From assembly GCF_002086285.1 (NCBI RefSeq), contig NZ_MVHU01000007.1:1-64000 (forward strand): a stretch of 64,000 nt of DNA, read 5' to 3'. Shown here in pieces: positions 50,811 to 59,663 of this stretch; position 1 is the first letter of the stretch, and the number at the start of each line of letters is the position of its first letter. The position numbers were made by a program, and so were the translations under genes. Below the pieces are notes generated by a model. That model searched no databases, was not told the origin of the DNA, and saw only the letters and a program-made list of their open reading frames with translations. Source of the DNA: Mycolicibacter kumamotonensis. Lineage in GTDB: Bacteria > Actinomycetota > Actinomycetes > Mycobacteriales > Mycobacteriaceae.

Positions 50811-51974
50811 ATGCGGGTGGCGATGCTGACCCGGGAATACCCCCCGGAGATCTACGGTGGCGCGGGCGTGCATGTCACGAATCTGGTCGAAGCGCTGCGG
50901 CGGCTGTGTCACGTGGACGTGCACTGCATGGGGGCGCCCCGGCCGGGTGCGCAGGCACATCAGCCGGATCCGGCGCTGCGGGACGCGAACCCTGCGCTGG
51001 GCACGCTGTCGTCTGACCTGATGATGGCCGACGCCGTCGGTAGGGCCGATGTGGCGCACTCGCACACCTGGTACACGGCCTTGGCCGGCCGCCTGGCGGC
51101 GTTGCTCTACGACATCCCGCACGTGTTGACCGCGCATTCGCTGGAGCCCCTGCGGCCCTGGAAGGCCGAGCAACTCGGCGGTGGCTACCGGGTGTCGTCC
51201 TGGGCGGAGCAGCTGGGGACGACCGCCGCCGACGCCGTGATCGCGGTCAGTTCGGCGATGCGCGACGACCTGCTGCGGGTCTACCCGGACCTGCGGCCCG
51301 ACCGCGTGCACGTCATCTACAGCGGCATCGACACCGACGTGTGGTGTCCGCAGCCGGCCGGCTCGGAGTCATCGATGCTGGCCGACCTCGGCGTCGACCC
51401 GGACCGGCCCATGGTGGCGTTCGTCGGCCGGATCACCCGGCAGAAGGGGGTGGCCCATCTGGTGGCCGCCGCGCAGCGGTTCCACCCCGAGGCGCAGTTG
51501 GTGTTGTGTGCCGGCGCCCCCGACACACCGGAGATCGCCGCGGAGGTGAGCGCCGCGGTCACCGACCTGGCGGCGGCCCGCAGCGGGGTGTTCTGGATCC
51601 AGGAAACGCTGCCGGCGCGGCAGATCCGAGAATTGCTTTCGGCGGCAACCGTATTCGTCTGCCCCTCGGTGTACGAGCCGTTGGGCATCGTCAACCTCGA
51701 GGCGATGGCCTGCGCTACCGCGGTGGTGGCGTCCGACGTCGGCGGCATACCGGAGGTGGTGACCGACGGCGTCACCGGCTCGCTGGTGCACTACGACGCC
51801 GACGACCCGGAAGGCTTTCGCAACGGCCTCGCCGAGGCCGTCAACGCACTGATCAGCGACCCGGGCCGGGCACGACGCTACGGCGACGCCGGTAGGCTCC
51901 GGTGCGTCGAGGTCTTCTCCTGGGCGCGGGTGGCCGAGCAGACCCTGGCGATCTATCGACAGGTGGGCGGCTAG
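50811..51974 (+). CDS. glgM: GT4 glycosyltransferase GlgM (maltose-1-phosphate synthase, formerly GlgA)
   Basis: About 387 residues, the same length as Rv1212c. N-terminal MLTREYPPEIYGGAGVHV is the GT4 glycine loop; the C-terminal half has FVGRITRQKGVAHL and the E-x7-E nucleotide-sugar motif (CPSVYEPLGIVNLEAMAC, about residues 284-301). It transfers glucose from ADP-glucose to glucose-1-phosphate, giving maltose-1-phosphate for GlgE-dependent alpha-glucan synthesis. It is divergent from glgC, its ADP-glucose supplier. Together with LpqY-SugABC, this window holds both ends of the trehalose/alpha-glucan network. GlgE itself is not here. Confidence 0.95.
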   Translation: MRVAMLTREYPPEIYGGAGVHVTNLVEALRRLCHVDVHCMGAPRPGAQAHQPDPALRDANPALGTLSSDLMMADAVGRADVAHSHTWYTALAGRLAALLYDIPHVLTAHSLEPLRPWKAEQLGGGYRVSSWAEQLGTTAADAVIAVSSAMRDDLLRVYPDLRPDRVHVIYSGIDTDVWCPQPAGSESSMLADLGVDPDRPMVAFVGRITRQKGVAHLVAAAQRFHPEAQLVLCAGAPDTPEIAAEVSAAVTDLAAARSGVFWIQETLPARQIRELLSAATVFVCPSVYEPLGIVNLEAMACATAVVASDVGGIPEVVTDGVTGSLVHYDADDPEGFRNGLAEAVNALISDPGRARRYGDAGRLRCVEVFSWARVAEQTLAIYRQVGG

Positions 51975-52008
51975 CCGCACCCGAGTCGGGTCACAACGGC
52001 GGCCCGTC

Positions 52009-52176
52009 TCAGCTGGTGACGGCCTTGAGTTCGTCGCCGAGCGCAGCTGCCTCGTCCGGAGTCAACTCGACGACCAGCCGCCCGCCACCTTCAAGAGGTA
52101 CTCGCATCACGATGCCGCGCCCCTCTTTGGTCGCTTCCAGTGGACCGTCACCGGTCCGGGGCTTCATCGCCGCCAT
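52009..52176 (-). CDS. DUF3117 small protein (Rv1211-like)
   Basis: About 55 residues, starting MAAMKPRTGDGP and containing GRGIVMRVPLEGGGRLVVEL, the full DUF3117 family. The ATG at 52176 has GGAGGGAG just upstream and gives the size of Rv1211; a longer in-frame reading has no such site. Rv1211 homologues have been suggested to bind calcium or be calmodulin-like, but this is weakly supported. It lies downstream of tagA on the same strand and converges on glgM. Confidence 0.9.
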   Translation of the reverse strand: MAAMKPRTGDGPLEATKEGRGIVMRVPLEGGGRLVVELTPDEAAALGDELKAVTS

Positions 52177-52334
52177 CGAGTGCTCCCTCCAGGTACCGGC
52201 CCATCGGCCGTGCCCTTGATCTGCGCCGGCTGTGCACCGCGGTCGCAGCATCCGGCATCGAACTGCAAATTCACTCCGCCATTCTCCCCTATCGGCGGCG
52301 TCGCGTGCATCAGACCCGATTCCGTAGCCGAATT

Positions 52335-52916
52335 TTAATGGATTTCGGCGGCTACCGGCGGTACCCAACACGTCTGCAAATGGTCGTCAACCATGCCTGT
52401 GGCCTGCATCAACGCGTAGGCAGTCGTGGGTCCGACGAATCGGAACCCGCGTCGTTTCAATTCGCGCGCCATCGACGTCGATTCCGGCGTGACGGCCGGA
52501 ATTGCCGACAGATCCGCCGGGCGAGGACGCGGCGGAGGGGCGAATGACCACAACAGCTCCGCCAAATCGGTGGATCCCAGCCCGAGGGTCGCGCGCGCAT
52601 TGGCGATCGTCGCCTCGATCTTGGCCCGGTTGCGCACGATCCCGCTGTCCTCCAGCAGCCGTGTCACGTCGGCGTCGGTGTAGCGGGCGACGGACTCGAC
52701 GTCGAAATCGGCGAACGCCCGCCGGAAGTTCTCCCGCTTGCGCAGAATCACCAGCCACGACAGCCCGCTCTGAAAGGCCTCCAGGCTGATCCGCTCGAAC
52801 AGTGCGTTCGTCTCGCGCACCGGACGCCCCCACTCCCGGTCGTGGTAGTCGCGATACAGCGCCGAGCCGTCGGACCAGCCACAGCGGACCAGGCCGTCGT
52901 CGGGCGGGCTGCTCAA
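52335..52916 (-). CDS. tagA: 3-methyladenine DNA glycosylase I (Tag)
   Basis: About 193 residues. The family start CGWSDGSALYRDYHDREWGRPV contains the Cys and the YHDxEWG block; later LFERISLEAFQSGLSW (with the catalytic-site Glu), IVRNRAKIEATIANA (HhH) and GFRFVGPTTAYALMQATGM are diagnostic. It removes 3-methyladenine from alkylated DNA. The TTG at 52916 overlaps the DivIVA-like gene's stop (TTGA), so translational coupling is likely; longer frames upstream run through that gene. It corresponds to Rv1210. The zinc-binding Cys near the C-terminus (LQTCWVPP) and the paired His residues are present. Confidence 0.93.
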   Translation of the reverse strand: MSSPPDDGLVRCGWSDGSALYRDYHDREWGRPVRETNALFERISLEAFQSGLSWLVILRKRENFRRAFADFDVESVARYTDADVTRLLEDSGIVRNRAKIEATIANARATLGLGSTDLAELLWSFAPPPRPRPADLSAIPAVTPESTSMARELKRRGFRFVGPTTAYALMQATGMVDDHLQTCWVPPVAAEIH

Positions 52917-53224
52917 CTCGAACCCGCCGGGTTGCCGGCGAGGGCCTGTGCCGCGGCGAGTTCCCCGCGCAGTTGGTCTAGCTCTGCGCCGAGCCGCTCG
53001 AGCACCCAGTCGACCTCGCCGGTGTTGTAGCCGCGCAGCACCTGGGAGAACTTGACCGCCTCGACGTCGGCGCCGGTGACCCCCGAAGCCGGCAGCATGG
53101 TCGCCGTCGTCGCCCGGGGCAGCGGCGGCAGCTGCTCTCCCCGGCCGAACAGCACGCTGGCCACCCCGAACAGCAGCAGCGCGGTGAGGACGAGCACAAC
53201 GAGATACAGCAACACCAATGTCAC
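52913..53224 (-). CDS. DivIVA-domain small membrane protein (Rv1209-like)
   Basis: About 103 residues. One N-terminal transmembrane helix (LVLLYLVVLVLTALLLFGV) is followed by a linker and a short DivIVA segment, VKFSQVLRGYNTGEVDWVLE, with coiled-coil LDQLRGELAAAQAL. DivIVA/Wag31 relatives mark poles and septa; this form is much shorter and its role is unknown. It is part of a tight minus-strand chain: gpgS ends 19 bp upstream and tagA overlaps its stop. Confidence 0.85.
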   Translation of the reverse strand: MTLVLLYLVVLVLTALLLFGVASVLFGRGEQLPPLPRATTATMLPASGVTGADVEAVKFSQVLRGYNTGEVDWVLERLGAELDQLRGELAAAQALAGNPAGSS

Positions 53225-53243
53225 GGCATCGATAGTGCCTCAT

Positions 53244-54197
53244 TCAGTGACGCAGCGTGTTCATCGGCGGCCGGTCCACCAGCGACAGTGGTGTGGTGCG
53301 CGGCAGGTAGTCCATGCCGTCCGGGCCGTCGGCGAAGAACTGGGTCAGCCCGACGCCGGAGTCGGGGACGCCGCACCGCGACAGCAGGGTGGCGACGACC
53401 TGCCGGCTCATCACCGCCAACTCGGCCAGCGGGCGGTTGCGGTGCGCGCGCACGCCCAGGTTGACCTGAGCGATCGCGTCGAGCCCCAACCGGTCGTAGG
53501 TGTCGATCAGCAAGCCGATCTCCACGCCGTAGCCGGGCGCGAACGGTACCGACGCCAACAGTTCGCGGCTGCCCGCGTACTCGCCGCCCAGCGGCTGCAG
53601 CACAGCACCCAGCTCGGGTCGCAGCGCGGTCAGCAGCGGCCGGGCGACCAGCTCGGTGACCCGGCCACCGCCGGTGGCATCCTCGGTGCCGTTGACCTTC
53701 AGCGGCCGGCGGTAGAAACCCTTGACCAGGTGGATGCCGTCACCGGTGAGCAGCGGACCGACCAGCTTGGGGACGAACATCGGGTCGGGGTCGATGAGGT
53801 CGGAGTCCACGAACACCACGATGTCGCCGCTGGTCGCCGCCAGGGACCGCCACAGGGCCTCGCCCTTGCCGGGCTGCGGCGGCACCTCCGGAACCGCCTG
53901 TTCGCGGCTGACGACGCGGGCACCGGCGGCGATGGACCGGATCTCGGTGTCGTCGGTGGAACCGGAGTCCAGCACGATCAGTTCGTCGACCAGGTTGTCG
54001 ACAAGCCCGGTGATGCTGTCGATGACCGATTCGATGGTCGCCTGCTCGTTCAGGGCGGGCAGCACCACCGAGATGGTGCGGCCGGCCTTGGCCGCGATCA
54101 GTTCGGCGACCGTCCAGTCCGGACGGCTCCAGGTGCGGTCCGCCAGCCGGGTGCCGTCCAGCAGGGAGTCCAGACCCTGGTCGGCCAGGTCGGTCAT
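53244..54197 (-). CDS. gpgS: Glucosyl-3-phosphoglycerate synthase GpgS
   Basis: About 317 residues of a GT-A (GT81) enzyme. It joins glucose to D-3-phosphoglycerate, the first step of methylglucose lipopolysaccharide synthesis. Visible: ISVVLPALNEQATIESVID (donor site), IVLDSGSTDDT, the metal motif DSD at residues 131-133 in VFVDSDLIDPDPMFV, and LQPLGGEYAGSRELLASVP. The ATG at 54197 overlaps the folP2 stop (ATGA). It corresponds to Rv1208. It follows folP2 and precedes the DivIVA-like gene, in the conserved order. Confidence 0.95.
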   Translation of the reverse strand: MTDLADQGLDSLLDGTRLADRTWSRPDWTVAELIAAKAGRTISVVLPALNEQATIESVIDSITGLVDNLVDELIVLDSGSTDDTEIRSIAAGARVVSREQAVPEVPPQPGKGEALWRSLAATSGDIVVFVDSDLIDPDPMFVPKLVGPLLTGDGIHLVKGFYRRPLKVNGTEDATGGGRVTELVARPLLTALRPELGAVLQPLGGEYAGSRELLASVPFAPGYGVEIGLLIDTYDRLGLDAIAQVNLGVRAHRNRPLAELAVMSRQVVATLLSRCGVPDSGVGLTQFFADGPDGMDYLPRTTPLSLVDRPPMNTLRH

Positions 54198-55069
54198 GCG
54201 AGTCCCCTTACTGTGCGGGTAGGGGCCCGCACGCCCTGGATCGAAGCCACCATCTCCAGCACGCGCCGGGTCGGCCCGACCTCGTGTACCCGAAACATCC
54301 GGGCTCCGGCGGCCGCCGCCAGTGCGGTGGCCGCCAGCGTTCCCTCCAGCCGTTCGGTCAGACCCACACCCAGAGTCTCCCCGATGAAGTCTTTGTTGGA
54401 GAGCGCCATCAGCACCGGCCATCCGGTAGCGACCAACTTCTCCGTGTGTCGCAACAACGCTAGCCCGTGAAAGGTGTTCTTGCCGAAATCATGGGTGGGG
54501 TCGATCAGGATCCGCTCGGGCGCCACCCCTTTCGCGACCGCCCGCTCGGCGGCCCCGGTGACATCCTCGATCACCGCGTCCACCACCCCGTCGACGGAGG
54601 TGCCGTAGCTCACCCGGAACGGGCGGGTGCGAGGCGCGGCGCCGCCGGTGTGGGAGCACACCAGGCCGGTTCCGAACTCCGCGGCGATCGCCGGCAGCTC
54701 CGGGTCGATTCCGCCCCAGGTGTCGTTGATCAGGTCGGCACCGGCGGCGCAGGCGCGTTTGGCCACCTCCGAACGCCAGGTGTCGACGCTGATCAGCTGA
54801 TCCGGGTAGGCGCTGCGCAGCCACTCGATGAAGGGAACCACCCGGGCGGTCTCGGCGTCGGCGTCGACGGTCTCGCCCGGCCCGGCTTTGACCCCGCCGA
54901 TGTCGATGACATCGGCGCCGTCGGCCACCGCGGCGTGCACGGCGGACTTGGCCGCCTCGTCGCTGAAGGTGGCGCCCGCGTCGTAGAAGGAGTCCGGGGT
55001 GCGGTTGACGATCGCCATGATCAGCGCGCGATCGGCCGCCACCGGACGACCGCAGAAGGTGGACTGCAC
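54194..55069 (-). CDS. folP2: Dihydropteroate synthase homologue FolP2
   Basis: About 291 residues. The TIM-barrel motifs MAIVNRTPDSFYDAGATF, ADVIDIGGVKAGPGE, ISVDTWRSEVAKRA, INDTWGG and LIDPTHDFGKNTFHG are present. In M. tuberculosis FolP1 is the main dihydropteroate synthase and FolP2 (Rv1207) lacks detectable activity, so the true reaction may differ and could relate to its partner gpgS. The GTG at 55069 begins the region conserved with Rv1207; the longer frame is GC-rich overrun. It overlaps gpgS by 4 bp. Confidence 0.92.
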   Translation of the reverse strand: MQSTFCGRPVAADRALIMAIVNRTPDSFYDAGATFSDEAAKSAVHAAVADGADVIDIGGVKAGPGETVDADAETARVVPFIEWLRSAYPDQLISVDTWRSEVAKRACAAGADLINDTWGGIDPELPAIAAEFGTGLVCSHTGGAAPRTRPFRVSYGTSVDGVVDAVIEDVTGAAERAVAKGVAPERILIDPTHDFGKNTFHGLALLRHTEKLVATGWPVLMALSNKDFIGETLGVGLTERLEGTLAATALAAAAGARMFRVHEVGPTRRVLEMVASIQGVRAPTRTVRGLA

Positions 55070-55131
55070 TGCTCTATGGTGCCCGGTGATGATGCGCCCC
55101 TGTTCACCGCCCGTATGCCCGGGCGGTCGGG

Positions 55132-56916
55132 TCAGTTCCGCGGTCGCTTGCCCGCCGCCACTTCGCCGGGGTAGTCGTCGTAGTAGGGCACGTAGCCTTC
55201 GTCGCAGCCGGCGAACACATACAGCGGGTCCTCGATGCCGCCGCCGGCGCCGTAGCCCTGCTCGCGCAACTCCACCTTGCGGCTCTTGAACGTCGTCGTG
55301 TGCTCCATCGACGCCACCAGCCGCACGAACAGCGGCACCGCGTACGACGGCAACTGGTCGCAGACCACCGCGGCCAGACCCCGGCCGTCGAAGGTGACCC
55401 CGTCGCGCAGTTTGATCGCGGCCATCCCGGCCCGGCCACCGGTGTCGGGTACTTCGACCCCGTAGACCGCGCATTCCTCCACCGAATGGTCGGCGCCCAG
55501 GGCGGCCTCGACCTGGGTGGTGGCCACGTTCTCGCCCTTCCACCGGAAGGTGTCGCCGAGCCGGTCGGCGAACGCGGCGTGCCCCATCCCCTGCGGCCTC
55601 ATCAGGTCACCGGTGTTGAACCAGCAGTCGCCGTCTTTGAATGCGTTGCGCACCAGCTTCTTCTCGGTGGCCTCCGGGTCGGTGTATCCGTCGAACGGTG
55701 ACAGCTTGTTCACCGGGGACAGCAGCAGGCCGGGCTGCCCGGACGGCACCCGCAGCACCCAGCCGTCCTCGCCGCGCAGCGGCTGGCCGGTGTCAGGGTC
55801 GTATTGAACGTAGGCCAGCGGCATCGGGTAGAGCCCGACGCTGCGGGGCACGTTGAGCACGTTGAGGAACGCTGTGTTGCCCTCGCTGGCGGCGTAGAAC
55901 TCGCAGATCCGCTTGATCCCGAACCGTTGGGAGAACTCGTCCCAGATCTCCGGACGCAGGCCGTTGCCGCAGATCACCCGCACCCGGTGGGCTCGGTCGG
56001 TGGGCTTGGGCGGTTGGTTGAGCAGGTAGCGGCAGACCTCGCCGATGTAGACGAAGGCCGTCGCCTGGTAGTCGATCACCTCGTCCCAGAACCGCGACGC
56101 CGAGAACGAGCGTCCCAGCGCCAGCGTCGCCCCCGCGTTGAGCACCGAGGACACCGCCACCGTCAGCGCATTGTTGTGGTACAGCGGCAGGCAGCAGTAC
56201 AGGGTGTCGTTGCGGCGCAGCCGCAGCCCGAGTCCGCCGAACGCGGCCAGCGCACGCAGCCAGCGGTAGTGGGTCATCACACTGGCCTTGGGGTAGCCGG
56301 TGGTGCCCGAGGTGAAGATGTAGAAGGCGGTGTCCTTGGCCAACACCGCGGCCACCGACGCCGGGTTGCCGGCGGGTGCGGTGGCGGCCAGCCGCTCCAC
56401 CTCCTCGATGGTTTCCGGCCGGTCCGGCGCGCCGCTGTCACGCACGGCATCGATTAGATCCGACTCCGCCACAAGCAGTTTGGCACCCAGCAGGCCCAGG
56501 CTGTGTGCCAGTACGTCGCCGCGCTGGTGGTAGTTGACCATGCCGGCGACCGCGCCGCATTTGGCGACGGCCAGCATCATCAACACCGCGTTGGGCGAGT
56601 TGCGCAGCATGATCCCGACGACATCGCCGTGCCCGACGCCGCGGGCGGCCAGCACCGCCGCATAGCGGTTGACGGTCTCGTTGGCCTCGCGGTAGGTCAG
56701 CTGCTGGTCGCCGAACCGGATGAAGACCCGGTCGCCGAACCGGGCGGCGCGCTCCTGGAACACCTTGCCGATGGACGCCTTGGAGGTGGGGCGGGCCAGC
56801 AGCCCGGTCCGCACTCCGCGCAGGATTGCCGGCGCATCGGCGACCAGCCCCGGCAGTCGGGTCACGATGTCGGTGAGCCCCACCCGGGTGGCCGCGCCGG
56901 CGTTGTGATCGGACAC
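55132..56916 (-). CDS. fadD6: Long-chain fatty acid-CoA ligase FadD6
   Basis: About 594 residues from GTG 56916, with AAGGGG upstream. An adenylate-forming enzyme of the FATP/very-long-chain acyl-CoA synthetase branch: AMP motif IFTSGTTGYPKASVMTH near residues 205-221, FYAASEGNTAFLNVLNVPRS, WFNTGDLMRPQGMGHAAFAD, and RWKGENVATTQVEAAL near the C-terminus. It activates fatty acids to acyl-CoA, probably during uptake at the membrane. It corresponds to Rv1206. It lies 60 bp upstream of folP2 on the same strand and could share its transcript. Confidence 0.95.
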   Translation of the reverse strand: MSDHNAGAATRVGLTDIVTRLPGLVADAPAILRGVRTGLLARPTSKASIGKVFQERAARFGDRVFIRFGDQQLTYREANETVNRYAAVLAARGVGHGDVVGIMLRNSPNAVLMMLAVAKCGAVAGMVNYHQRGDVLAHSLGLLGAKLLVAESDLIDAVRDSGAPDRPETIEEVERLAATAPAGNPASVAAVLAKDTAFYIFTSGTTGYPKASVMTHYRWLRALAAFGGLGLRLRRNDTLYCCLPLYHNNALTVAVSSVLNAGATLALGRSFSASRFWDEVIDYQATAFVYIGEVCRYLLNQPPKPTDRAHRVRVICGNGLRPEIWDEFSQRFGIKRICEFYAASEGNTAFLNVLNVPRSVGLYPMPLAYVQYDPDTGQPLRGEDGWVLRVPSGQPGLLLSPVNKLSPFDGYTDPEATEKKLVRNAFKDGDCWFNTGDLMRPQGMGHAAFADRLGDTFRWKGENVATTQVEAALGADHSVEECAVYGVEVPDTGGRAGMAAIKLRDGVTFDGRGLAAVVCDQLPSYAVPLFVRLVASMEHTTTFKSRKVELREQGYGAGGGIEDPLYVFAGCDEGYVPYYDDYPGEVAAGKRPRN

Positions 56917-57021
56917 GCTATCCCCTTGCCTCGCTGAAATCGGTGGACAGGGCCGTCTCGCGACTACCGATCGCAAACGCGGCACAGCGGGGCGCAGCGG
57001 GTCGCCCTGCGACAGCACAGC

Positions 57022-57585
57022 CTAATCGAAACCGGCGGTACCGGGTGAACAGGCGGCCAGCGCCGCTTCCAGCTCGTCGACCACCAGCAGCCGTTCCATC
57101 GCCCGAGGCGACACGAAGCCCGCATCGATCAGCCCGGACAGCCAGCACCACAGCCCGTCGTAGTGTCCGTCGGGATCCAGCAGCACCACCGGCTTGTCGT
57201 GCAGGCCCAGATACCGGCCGGTCCAGGTTTCGAACAGTTCCTCCAGGGTGCCGATGCCGCCGGGCAGGGTCAGGAACGCATCCGCGCGGTCGTCCATGAC
57301 CTGCTTGCGCTCCCGCATGGTGTCGGTGACGATCAGCTCGTCGGATTCCACGTCGGCCACCTCGCGGTGCAGCAGCGCTTTGGGGATCACCCCGACGGTG
57401 CGGCCGCCGTGCTGGCGGACGGCCACCGCCAGCGCCCCCATCGCCGAGACGTTGCCGCCACCCCACACCAGCGTCCAGCCCCGCGCGGCGATGGCCGCAC
57501 CGACCTTGGCGGCCAGCGCCAGCAGGGCCGGATCCGTCGGGCCGGACGCACAGTAGACGCACACGGCCCATTCGTTGCCCCGCAC
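57022..57585 (-). CDS. LOG-family cytokinin riboside 5'-monophosphate phosphoribohydrolase (Rv1205-like)
   Basis: About 187 residues. LOG motifs: CVYCASG near the start, VWGGGNVSAMGALA, MRERKQVMDDRADAFLTLPGG and PGGIGTLEEL, with the catalytic Arg and Glu of the PGGxGTxxE signature. It removes ribose phosphate from N6-modified AMP; Rv1205 makes cytokinins in M. tuberculosis. GTG 57585 was chosen because a TAGCCT -10 ends seven bases before it and the length equals Rv1205; a TTG at 57606 also opens the frame. It is divergent from the MalT-like ATPase gene, only 47 bp away. Confidence 0.92.
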   Translation of the reverse strand: MRGNEWAVCVYCASGPTDPALLALAAKVGAAIAARGWTLVWGGGNVSAMGALAVAVRQHGGRTVGVIPKALLHREVADVESDELIVTDTMRERKQVMDDRADAFLTLPGGIGTLEELFETWTGRYLGLHDKPVVLLDPDGHYDGLWCWLSGLIDAGFVSPRAMERLLVVDELEAALAACSPGTAGFD

Positions 57586-57592
57586 ATCCGAA

Positions 57593-57598
57593 AGGCTA
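57593..57598 (-). promoter_or_regulatory. -10 box (TAGCCT) for the leaderless LOG gene
   Basis: On the minus strand TAGCCT ends seven bases before GTG 57585, with no ribosome binding site. It lies 21 bases from the divergent -10 at 57620. Confidence 0.55.
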
Positions 57599-57619
57599 TC
57601 CGGCAAGTGGCTCAGACCG

Positions 57620-57625
57620 TAAAAT
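57620..57625 (+). promoter_or_regulatory. -10 box (TAAAAT) for a leaderless start
   Basis: TAAAAT, close to the ideal TATAAT, ends seven bases before ATG 57633. It supports a leaderless start for the MalT-like ATPase. Confidence 0.6.
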
Positions 57626-57632
57626 CTCCGCG

Positions 57633-59663
57633 ATGCCGATCCGGTGGAACGTCCCCGAGCACTCGGCCGCCCTGCACCGGCTGACCGACGCGCTCGCCGC
57701 AGACGGAACCCGCGCCGGCGCGGTGGTGCTCGGCCCCGACGGCTGCGGAAAGTCCACGCTGGCCCGGCTGGCCGCCGAAGATCGGGTCCGTCGGCACCCG
57801 GCGACGCTTACCCGGTGGGTGATCGGCACCCCGGCCGAACGCGAGGTGCCGTTCGGCGCCTTCAGCCATCTGGTCGCGGTGGCCGACATCGGCAAGCCGG
57901 CCGCGCTGCTGCGGGCGGCGCGGGCCTCGTTGGTCGCTGCGGGGGACGATCTGCTGCTGGTGGTCGACGACGCCCATCTCCTCGACATCTTGTCGGCGAC
58001 GCTGGTCTATCAGCTGGCGCTGACCGGGACGGCCCGGGTGATCGTCACCGGCCGCGCCGACGGCTCCCCCGCTCCGCCGCCGCCGATCGCCGCACTGTGG
58101 GGAGACGACCTGCTGACTCGCATCGACATCACCGCCTCGGGCCAGGCCGGTGAGGCTGACCGCGACGTGGACGCCTTCGTGGCGGGGCTACCGGCCGACG
58201 CGCGCGCCGTGCTGGACTACCTGGCCGTCTTCGAGCCGTTGGCGCTGGTCGACCTGACAGAGCTCACCAGCGCCGATGCCATCCGCCTGGCCGAGGAGCT
58301 GGGTGCTGTCGAAACCCGCGCGCGTGGCGGCCGCGAACCCGACCCGGTGGTCTACACCGCGCACCCGCTGTTCGCCGAGCGGGCCCGCGACGCACTGGGG
58401 GCCGACGGTGTCCGCGCCCGGCGCACCGAGGTGGTCACCGTGCTGGCCGACCGGCCGTGCGAACACGTCGGCGAGCAGCTGCGGCTGGCGGCGCTGGCCG
58501 CCGCCAGCGACGCACCGCAGCCCGCCGAGCAGGCAGTGGAGGCGGCGCAGCAGGCGCTGCGGCTCGGCGACCTGGAACTGGGCGAGCGGCTAGCCCGCAG
58601 CGCCCTGAATCGCTCCGGTGGCCTGCCGGCCCGGCTGGCGCTGGCGCACGCGCTGGCCTGGCAGGGCCGCGGGCGAGACGCCGACGCCGTGCTGTCGGCG
58701 GTCGACCCGGCCGACTTGACCGAATCGGAGCTGATGGCCTGGGCGTTGCCGCGGGCCGCCAACCAGTTCTTCATGCTGGGGGAACCCGAACGCGCCACCG
58801 CATTCCTGGCCGCCACCCGTGGCCGCGTCGCCGGCGCGAGCCCGCGGATCACCCTGGATGCGCTCGGGGCGACCTTCGCGATGAACGCCGGCAACATCGG
58901 CCGCGCCGCCGAGGCCGCCGCCGCGGTGCTGGCCGATCCGGCCGCCGACGACATGGCGGTGGCCTGGGCCGGCAGCGCCGCGGCGCTGTGTGCGGCGCGG
59001 GCGGGGCGATTCGATGCCGTGGGCCCGCTGGCCCGCCGGGCGCTAAACGCCGAACATCCCGGCGTGCTGCGGTTCACCATCGGGCTCGCCGAGATCACCA
59101 CGCTGCTGATGGCCGAACGTCTTGCCGAGGCGCGTGAACTGGCTTGGCAGTTCACCGATTTCGCCGAGCTGTCCCAGCCTGGCCGGGCGATCGGCGAGGT
59201 GCTGGTGGCGCAGGTCTTGATCGCCGCCGAGGAGTATGGGGCCGCGACCAAGCTGCTGGTGCCGGCCGCAGCCACCCTGGAACGCACCGGCTACTCCTGG
59301 GGGCCGCTGTCGCTGACCCTGCTGGCCACCGCGCTGGCCCGTCAGTCCGACATCGCCGGCGCGGCAAAAGCGTTGAGCCGGGCTGAATCCCGGCACGGCA
59401 CCAAATCGGCGCTGTTCGCTCCGGAGCTGGGCGTGGCACGGGCCTGGCAGCGCGCCGGCATGCGCGATCAGCATGGGGCGATCGCCGCAGCCCGAGAGGC
59501 CGCCCGGATGGCCGAGCGCACCGGTCAGACGGCGGTGGCGCTGCAGGCGTGGGATGTGGCCGCCCAACTCGGCGATGCCCGGGCCGTCGACCCGTTGACC
59601 CGGCTGTCCGACGAGGTCGACTGCGCGTTCGGCCGGACCGCGCTGGGCCGGCTCAGGGGCTGA
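57633..59663 (+). CDS. MalT/LuxR-type STAND ATPase without a DNA-binding domain (Rv1204c-like)
   Basis: About 676 residues. Walker [10 protein letters not shown] lies at residues 34-42 and Walker [10 protein letters not shown] near 110. A winged-helix-like region follows, then about 400 residues of Ala/Leu-rich helices that look like TPR repeats (residues 280-660). This is the plan of MalT-like signal ATPases and many mycobacterial LuxR regulators, but the C-terminal LuxR helix-turn-helix is absent: the protein ends [13 protein letters not shown]. So it is perhaps a regulator acting through protein contacts. It corresponds to Rv1204c. Its end overlaps dapE by 11 bp on the opposite strand. Confidence 0.85.
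   Translation: MPIRWNVPEHSAALHRLTDALAADGTRAGAVVLGPDGCGKSTLARLAAEDRVRRHPATLTRWVIGTPAEREVPFGAFSHLVAVADIGKPAALLRAARASLVAAGDDLLLVVDDAHLLDILSATLVYQLALTGTARVIVTGRADGSPAPPPPIAALWGDDLLTRIDITASGQAGEADRDVDAFVAGLPADARAVLDYLAVFEPLALVDLTELTSADAIRLAEELGAVETRARGGREPDPVVYTAHPLFAERARDALGADGVRARRTEVVTVLADRPCEHVGEQLRLAALAAASDAPQPAEQAVEAAQQALRLGDLELGERLARSALNRSGGLPARLALAHALAWQGRGRDADAVLSAVDPADLTESELMAWALPRAANQFFMLGEPERATAFLAATRGRVAGASPRITLDALGATFAMNAGNIGRAAEAAAAVLADPAADDMAVAWAGSAAALCAARAGRFDAVGPLARRALNAEHPGVLRFTIGLAEITTLLMAERLAEARELAWQFTDFAELSQPGRAIGEVLVAQVLIAAEEYGAATKLLVPAAATLERTGYSWGPLSLTLLATALARQSDIAGAAKALSRAESRHGTKSALFAPELGVARAWQRAGMRDQHGAIAAAREAARMAERTGQTAVALQAWDVAAQLGDARAVDPLTRLSDEVDCAFGRTALGRLRG

Noticed and set aside
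51979..51991. ACCCGA-G-TCGGGT palindrome between glgM and the DUF3117 gene as a terminator
   Set aside because: The stem would be four to five base pairs with no U-tract; too weak to call a terminator.
53225..53243. Start of tagA at ATG 53243, giving a 302-residue protein
   Set aside because: The first 109 residues would be antisense-like Arg/Gly-rich sequence overlapping the whole DivIVA-like gene in another frame; the TTG at 52916 gives the family length.
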